From Arabidopsis thaliana (lineage: Eukaryota > Streptophyta > Magnoliopsida > Brassicales > Brassicaceae): DNA of 64,000 bases. The notes below the pieces were generated by a model, which was not told the DNA's origin, did no database searches, and worked only from the letters and a program-made list of their open reading frames with translations. Position numbers and translations under genes: made by a program. Positions 57,237 to 64,000 of the stretch are shown here, piece by piece. Within the stretch, counting starts at the first letter, position 1; each line of letters opens with the position of its first letter. The stretch is from NCBI RefSeq assembly GCF_000001735.4, contig NC_003070.9:23111971-23175970 (forward strand). The letters run 5' to 3'.

Positions 57237-59813
57237 ATGGCACCAGCTCCTAGTCCAATCAATTCTCAACACGTGGCGGTGATCGGAGCCGGAGCAGCCG
57301 GTTTAGTAGCAGCCAGAGAGCTTCGTCGTGAAGGTCACACCGTCGTTGTCCTTGACCGAGAGAAACAAGTAGGTGGTCTTTGGGTTTACACACCTGAAAC
57401 CGAGTCCGACGAGCTTGGTCTTGACCCGACCCGACCCATAGTCCACTCGAGCGTCTACAAGTCTCTCCGAACCAATCTCCCTAGAGAATGTATGGGTTAC
57501 AAGGATTTCCCTTTCGTGCCACGTGGCGATGATCCGTCAAGAGACTCTAGAAGGTATCCGAGTCACAGGGAAGTTCTTGCGTACCTTCAAGACTTTGCTA
57601 CAGAGTTTAACATAGAGGAGATGATCCGGTTCGAGACTGAGGTTCTTCGTGTTGAACCGGTTAATGGTAAATGGAGGGTCCAGTCTAAAACCGGCGGCGG
57701 TTTTTCCAACGATGAGATCTATGACGCCGTTGTAATGTGTTGTGGACATTTCGCAGAACCAAACATCGCTCAAATTCCTGGTAAAATATCAAAATTTTCT
57801 TATACTTTATTTCAAAAAAAACTATTGGTAATTTTTTTTCGAAATTCGTAATAATTTTGTGTGTGTATATGTGGTTTTGACATGTGAATAATTGTATAGG
57901 AATTGAGTCATGGCCGGGGAGGCAAACACACAGCCACAGTTATCGAGTTCCTGATCCATTCAAAGATGAGGTATTTTCATAATCTACGATACTTTTTTAA
58001 TACTAAAATTGACTTTATTATTGACAGCTATAATCTTTCACTACATTAACCTAACGTACGGACCAAGTCTCAATTTTATAGAAAACAAAACGATGATACA
58101 ACACGTAACTTTTACTCATTTTATTAAATCAACATTTTAGACTTTTAAGTTAATTAAAATATAGTTAACGTTGGGATACGTGTTGAGAGAAGAAACGTAT
58201 ACATCTATGAAAAAAAATTAATGAAAGATGAGTTAATGATGGTGACGAAATTCTTGTTAGTTGTTACGCTTTCTAGTTTATGTTCTCTTTTCTTTATTCG
58301 ATTCCTAATGCTTTTTTTCAGTGAATAAAAAACTCCATTTCATTGTGGACCGCAGAAAATAATATCTCAAAATTTGATATAGTATAAACTATGTCGGTAT
58401 AGTCAGATCTTCTAGAGAGTTGTGGTATCCACAAACAAAGAATACAATCGCAGATTCGCAAAACACTTTTCATTAAATAGTAATTAATAATCACATATAG
58501 TACTCTTTAAAATGTATAAAAGTCACTTTTGGTTTAACCCATGTGGGAGGGATTAAATGGAATAGATTAATTTGCTTTGATACATCTTTAACTGTATAAT
58601 AATAAACCAAACGTTGACTAAACCATACATTAATTTGCAGGTGGTGGTAGTAATCGGGAATTTTGCGAGTGGAGCCGATATCAGTAGAGACATATCTAAA
58701 GTCGCAAAAGAAGTTCATATCGCATCTAGAGCAAGTAAATCCAACACTTTCGAAAAACGTCCTGTACCTAATAACAATCTCTGGATGCACTCTGAGGTAA
58801 AAACTATTTTCTTATAATGGTTAATCTTGATAAGAAAAAATTCGAAACAAATTATAAAATTCTTGCTTCTATTAATTATTTTATTTTTTTGATATCTTGC
58901 AGATAGACACCGCCCACGAGGATGGTACCATTGTTTTTAAAAATGGGAAGGTGGTACATGCTGATACCATTGTCCATTGTACCGGGTATTTAACAATTCT
59001 CAATTTTTTTATTTTCCGTTACACAACGGAAATTAACATACTAAAATGTTCGGTTTACTAATTTTTTTTTTTAATATGTGAAGGTACAAGTATTACTTTC
59101 CATTTCTTGAGACCAATAATTATATGAGAGTTGATGACAATCGCGTTGAACCTCTCTACAAGCATATTTTTCCACCTGCGCTAGCTCCCGGACTTTCTTT
59201 CATTGGTTTACCTGCAATGGTTAGTTAGTTTCAATCGATTAAAATTTTCCGAAGTTTTGAGTGATTCAACTCTTCTTGATTTTTAGAAAACTCATCAATT
59301 TCTTGGTTTGATATTGTTATAACCAGGGTCTACAATTCTATATGTTTGAAGTCCAAAGCAAATGGGTTGCTGCAGTCTTGTCTGGACGAGTTACACTTCC
59401 TTCGGTAGATGAAATGATGGACGATCTTAAGTTGTCGTATGAAACACAAGAAGCGTTAGGTATTCCCAAAAGATATACACATAAGTTGGGTAAATCTCAG
59501 GTACGACATTTTTTAGTTACGAATATGCTATGGTAATATATATCAACTTGAAAAAGAATATAGTTTCAATAATAAATTTTGTGTCTTTTAGTGTGAGTAC
59601 CTCGATTGGATCGCAGACCTGTGTGGATTCCCACATGTTGAACATTGGAGAGATCAAGAAGTAACTCGCGGTTACCAGAGACTTGGTAATCAACCAGAAA
59701 CTTTCCGTGATGAATGGGATGATGATGATCTCATGGAAGAAGCATACGAAGATTTTGCTAGACTAAATCTGATCAATTTTCATCCTTCTCGTTTTCTCGA
59801 ATCCGGAAGATGA
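57237..59813 (+). CDS. FMOGS-OX4: Glucosinolate S-oxygenase, flavin monooxygenase GS-OX4
   Basis: Seven exons: 57237-57780, 57900-57970, 58641-58796, 58903-58985, 59084-59219, 59327-59500, 59592-59813. This gives 461 residues, the length of GS-OX4 (AT1G62570). The FAD site GAGAAG (residues 17-22) is followed by DREKQVGGLW. The NADPH site VVVIGNFASGADIS, HCTGYKYYFPFLETNN and the C-terminal YRDEWDD-like block (here FRDEWDDDDL) are present. In the conserved CNGHYTEPN block it reads CCGHFAEPN, a visible departure from GS-OX2 and GS-OX3. It is predicted to oxidise methylthioalkyl glucosinolates with broad chain-length range. The gene has its own TATA box and a 6.6-kb spacer on its left, so it is probably regulated apart from GS-OX3. 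Confidence 0.94.
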
Positions 59814-61362
59814 AGTTTGACTACGATTGTAATTGTGTCTACTTGTTTGGATTTAAAGTACATTGCATTATAAAAATAATGTGTGAGTAAATAGTTTATA
59901 AGAGTGTGAAGGTCTTCTTGGCTAGGGTTACATGTTGTTCGATCTCCGGAATTAGCTTCATGGTGTCTAGAAACTTTTGTTTTTTAGACCAATATGTTAA
60001 GAATAAAAGTATGTAGTTAATTCCCGTAAGTTTTTATGAATCCCTGGTTCATTGTGCAAATGTTTTTTTTTTTGTTATTGTTCTGTTAATATCAAAGAGT
60101 GTCCTTAAATGTATGCATAATTCCCTCTTTTTGGCTTTTTGATTCTTTTATTGGAAGCATATAAGTTAGCCAATTGACTTTTTCTTACAATAAGAATTTG
60201 ACCGTTCCTCACATGGTTCTGCATCAAGTAGATTATACTAGAGATCAGGCCCCGCTTAGAGGGAGTGCTCGTCCACATTTTTTTCCAAATGATTTTAAGC
60301 TCCTAAGTTTTTGATATTTTTGTAATAAAGGTCCTAAATTTTAATATTCTGATGATGAGACTGTAATTAGATCAAGTATAGTGATAAAGGCCACGATTGT
60401 TCAAATGAAAATTTTGCATTTAACGTTTGTGTAGAATTATAAAATAATCTCAGTTTTCTTTATACAATTTTCAGGATGCTAACGTAAATGAAAAAATAAT
60501 AATAAGGAAAAAAATGTAAAGGCCACGACTGCTTTTTTTTTTTTTTTTTTTGCTTAAAATTTTACAAGTTCTTATAGAATTGTATGGTTTTTATCTACCT
60601 TATACTCCAATATATGGGTCAATTTTGGGTTGTTCACATATTGCCAAATCTAGCTGCAAAGCTCGTTATCTCGAAATTCACGAAGCAGAAATATTGTGAT
60701 TGGTCCCAATCGGCGAAAGTGAAGATAAGAGTACTTCGACAATTGAAACACCGGAAAAAAGAGCAAAATCATGTACGTAACTTCAGGATTTTGTCTCTTT
60801 TGTTATTTATTTTTTTTGGTTTTTCCTTTTGTGGGCAAACAAGATATTGTCTTATATTACAACCATGGTTCAATTTGAGACGTCAGATTGCAGTGATCAA
60901 AGTGAACTTGCTAACTTCAATAGAGATTCTTTCTTTTTCCATGATTGGCGACTGCGTCTCATATCATTTATCACTCTTGTCATGTGAGACTGACACACTC
61001 ATTGTTCACTTTTGCTGCGTCATAAATCTTTTAATTATTAACTTACAAAATATCTCTTAACAATTTGAAATCATTCAAAAACAAGAGTGATTTGAATCAA
61101 ACTCTTAATCCAATAAACGCTAAAACTCTATAACACTGCTGTATTTATTACAGGACAAATTTTCCTTGAAAATAAGTAGGACAATGATTACGCAGTAGTT
61201 AAGTGAAAATGAACACGACAGGTACGTTGTGTTTCTCCTTATATAATTAACACATCGACATCATCTCCACAAAGTCTATATGACCAAAAGATTTGAAAAC
61301 ACTTAAAAAATCACATATTAATTAACATGACACAAAAATCCCATTACATATCCTAACTAATT
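59814..61362. other. Spacer between GS-OX4 and the last FMO
   Basis: 3' UTR of GS-OX4 and the promoter of the next gene; TATATAA at 61240-61246 is 117 bases upstream of its ATG. An open frame at 60584-61060 (158 codons) has no recognisable similarity, a poor composition and a T-rich core. I do not call it a gene. Confidence 0.45.
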
Positions 61363-64000
61363 ATGGTACCAGCAGTAAATCCTCCTACCACATCCAACCA
61401 CGTGGCAGTAATCGGTGCTGGAGCAGCCGGACTCGTGGCTGCTCGAGAGCTCCGCCGTGAGGGCCACTCTGTCGTTGTTTTCGAACGTGGGAACCACATC
61501 GGAGGCGTGTGGGCTTACACGCCAAACGTTGAACCCGACCCCCTTAGCATCGACCCGACCCGACCCGTAATCCATTCGAGCCTCTACAGTTCTCTCCGAA
61601 CCATCATCCCACAAGAATGCATGGGTTTCACTGATTTCCCGTTTTCGACCAGACTCGAAAACGGGTCTAGAGATCCGAGAAGACATCCAGGTCATAGTGA
61701 GGTTCTTGCTTACCTGAGAGACTTTGTGAGGGAGTTCAAGATTGAGGAGATGATTCGTTTCGAGACGGAGGTTGTGAGGGTTGAGCAGGCGGGGGAAAAT
61801 CCCAAAAAGTGGAGAGTCAAGTCTAGAAATTTCGGTGATATCTCCGACGAGATTTATGACGCCGTAGTTGTTTGTAACGGTCACTATACAGAGCCTCGTC
61901 ATGCTCTAATACCTGGTAATAAAATTAACCACTCATTTTCCATCGGTCTTGGTTTTTTTTTTTTTCTTATTTTTTTCATTAAAATCCTACTATATTATTT
62001 GAGAAGTATATTTTAAATATAATCTTATTTTTTGTAAGTAATTACATAGCTATGCCATTAGAAATAAAATTTTAAAAAGTAAATTAATTCATTTCTTTAA
62101 AAATTAAAAAGTCAAATACTAATTTAATTAATTAAATTTAACTCAAAAACGAAATACATTATTAAATTTTTTTTACTGAGTATTGTGTCATAATTTGAAT
62201 ATTTATATTCAATTTCATACATATTATTTTAAAATTTATAATCTTATATACTACAATAATTAATAACATATTAGATTTTTTAATGTGTATGATGTGATTC
62301 AATTTTTAATACAAGATAGAAAATCCTAGAATTGACGGGTTTAAATCAATATTAATACAAGATGGTATACTACAGGTGAAACTCTAAAATTAACAATCAA
62401 AATACAAGTATATAATTTTAAACACTAAACAATATAAATAATATCAACAAAACATATACAACTCGCAGTTTACTATACATTTAAAATCAAATAAAATTAT
62501 ATCATATATTTATAATCAACTTTACAATAAAAGTTTTTAGTTTAACTAAAATATAAGCCTACCTGCTGTATAATGCAAGTTAAAATTATAAATAAGCAGA
62601 TTACCATCACGATGGATGTACCTTCTCACATACACACCTATCAAAAACTTAAAACTTTTCAAAACCTCTTGGTATATTCAAATTAGGATTCTTCATTCAT
62701 GGAATCATTATTCCAAGGGTTTTGGGATGTCTTATGAAATGATTTTGGCAGAAGAAGATGTAAATTTTTTTGAATAAAAAGTAGTCAGCAAAACATATGT
62801 TTTATTGGGATTTTTTAGATAATTAAATCAGAGAATAGGGCTGGGCATATGAGTAACCCATTGGAGTTCGGGTAGAACCCGTTCGGGTTTGGGATTAATG
62901 GGTATATGATTTACTACCTAATAGAATAATTCTAAATATTCGGTTCGGGTCGGGTCCAGTTGGGTTTGGGTCAGTTTGGATAAAAAATTTTAGGCCCTAA
63001 AAATACTCAAAAAAATAGAAACGGGTATTTTGTATGTAGATAGTGCGTCTCCAAACAAAAAAAACTTTTAAATTTATTAAGTTTTAATAAATTTAATTAT
63101 ATTTGAATATATTTTACTAAATTTTGACAAATATAACAAATAATTTTGACAAACATAGCAAACATAACAAAGTATACAATTTAATTTATACAAAATATTA
63201 ATGCCCGTGCTGTATAGCACGGGTTATGATCTAGTTGCTTCATAAACCAGAAACCATTAAATTGTAAAACAGAGTAATTTTAATGTTATTTAAACATAAC
63301 AGATAATTAGTTCCTAATTAACCTGCTAATAATTTTTTAAAAAAACAAACCACTTCATTTTTATCCCTGTAATAACATAATCTCTTAATTGTTATTAAAA
63401 CAGAGTAATTTTATTGTTATGTAATCTGATTTTTTATTTTAATCCTAAGTAACCAACTTACTCCCCAAAATATTCTAAAGGTTTATAAATCTGAATTATA
63501 GTTTAAATATTTCTGTTCAAGATAACACCTATGAATATTTTCTCTGCATGACATACTCTGTTCGTTGGAAACTTGTAATGCAAAATATGAAAAAGATCGT
63601 TAAAAATAAAATAAAGTATAAATAAGGCAAGGTGAGTTTCCATGTAAATAAGTTCAAGAATCCTCTCCTCTGAAACAAAACTAATGTAAAATACTTTAAT
63701 TTGTTCCTTTTAGGCATAGATACATGGCCAGGAAAGCAAATCCACAGCCACAATTATCGAGTTCCAGAACAAGTTAAAGATCAGGTAAACACAAAAAAAC
63801 AAAAATCAGATCTCATGATCATTATATGAATCTGTAATGAAGTTTGATTTTATTAGGTGGTGGTGGTGATTGGAAGCTCAGTGAGCGGAGTCGATATAAG
63901 CAGAGACATAGCAAATGTTACAAAAGAAGTCCATATATCTTCAAGATCAACTAAACCGGAAACATACGAAAAACTTCCCGGTTACGACAACTTATGGCTT
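61363..64000 (+). CDS. NOGC1: Flavin monooxygenase (AT1G62580, NOGC1-like), 5' part only
   Basis: The window holds exon 1 (61363-61915), exon 2 (63714-63784) and most of exon 3 (from 63857 to the window edge; 144 of an expected 156 bases). The start [20 protein letters not shown] and GAGAAG FAD site match the GS-OX genes. Exon 1 is three codons longer. The NADPH motif reads [15 protein letters not shown] instead of GNFASGADIS. Exon phases are the same as in GS-OX2 to 4. I recognise the locus as AT1G62580, reported as a nitric-oxide-dependent guanylate cyclase (NOGC1) as well as an FMO. Nothing in the visible part shows cyclase activity, and glucosinolate oxidation is not established for it. 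Intron 1 (1798 bp) carries a Helitron. Confidence 0.88.
61985..63234 (+). mobile_element. Non-autonomous Helitron in intron 1 of the last FMO gene
   Basis: The 5' end TCCTACTATATTATTTGAGA (61985) is the TC-starting terminus of Arabidopsis ATREP/Helitron elements. The 3' end is a perfect hairpin CCCGTGC-TGTAT-AGCACGGG (about 63203-63222) followed by TTATGAT and CTAG (63231-63234). The left neighbour is A and the right neighbour T, the Helitron target. The element is 1250 bp with no Rep/helicase gene. Its interior has a G/C-rich patch with GGTTCGGGTCGGGT (about 62940-62955). Confidence 0.85.

Noticed and set aside
60584..61060. Open frame of 158 codons upstream of the last FMO
   Set aside because: Its composition is hydrophobic and T-rich, it shows no domain or motif, and the central stretch is a poly-Phe/Leu artefact of T runs. 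No splice or promoter context supports it.

Overview
The window is plant nuclear DNA, and I read it as Arabidopsis thaliana chromosome 1 around AT1G62440 to AT1G62580. The evidence is AT-rich intergenic DNA, short GT-AG introns, Brassicales-specific glucosinolate S-oxygenase genes, and protein lengths and gene order that match my memory of that locus. Locus names come from recognition, not from a database search.

Layout. Positions 1-230 hold a broken relic of a DEAH-box RNA helicase. LRX2 (963-3323, +) is a wall LRR-extensin, followed by a five-exon RhoGDI gene on the minus strand (3988-5400). A nearly complete Copia retrotransposon (6272-11244) has two 379-bp LTRs and a polyprotein broken by one stop codon and one frameshift. 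A gene-free, AT-rich 5.6 kb stretch follows and contains a Helitron end at 13162. Next come a small acidic Glu/Val-rich protein gene (16829-17578, +), a decayed mTERF pseudogene (18041-19563, -), two secreted proline-rich 8-cysteine proteins in opposite orientation (20211-21104, + and 24662-25111, -), a small non-autonomous LTR element (27996-28926), an AT1G62520-like gene (32536-33378, +) and a DUF863-type gene (34362-35416, -).

The right-hand 24 kb is a tandem array of flavin-containing monooxygenase (FMO) genes on the plus strand: GS-OX2 (39900-43457), a broken 3'-half duplicate (43718-45745), GS-OX3 (47942-50581), GS-OX4 (57237-59813) and the first exons of a fourth FMO (61363 to the window end, AT1G62580/NOGC1-like). 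GS-OX enzymes S-oxygenate methylthioalkyl to methylsulfinylalkyl glucosinolates. Exons 2-6 are exactly 71, 156, 83, 136 and 174 nt in all three complete genes, so the array arose by tandem duplication. Differences lie in introns and spacers, which carry many transposon insertions: a 5'-truncated LINE in GS-OX3 intron 2, another LINE nested in the relic, a Helitron in intron 1 of the last FMO, a MITE and a Copia RNase H relic upstream of GS-OX2, and inverted TRIM-like halves between GS-OX3 and GS-OX4.

I found no convincing evidence for a wholly new biological system. The most informative undescribed-looking material is the set of small relics and precise insertion footprints (target-site duplications, PBS, PPT, Helitron termini) that date and explain the structure of the FMO array.
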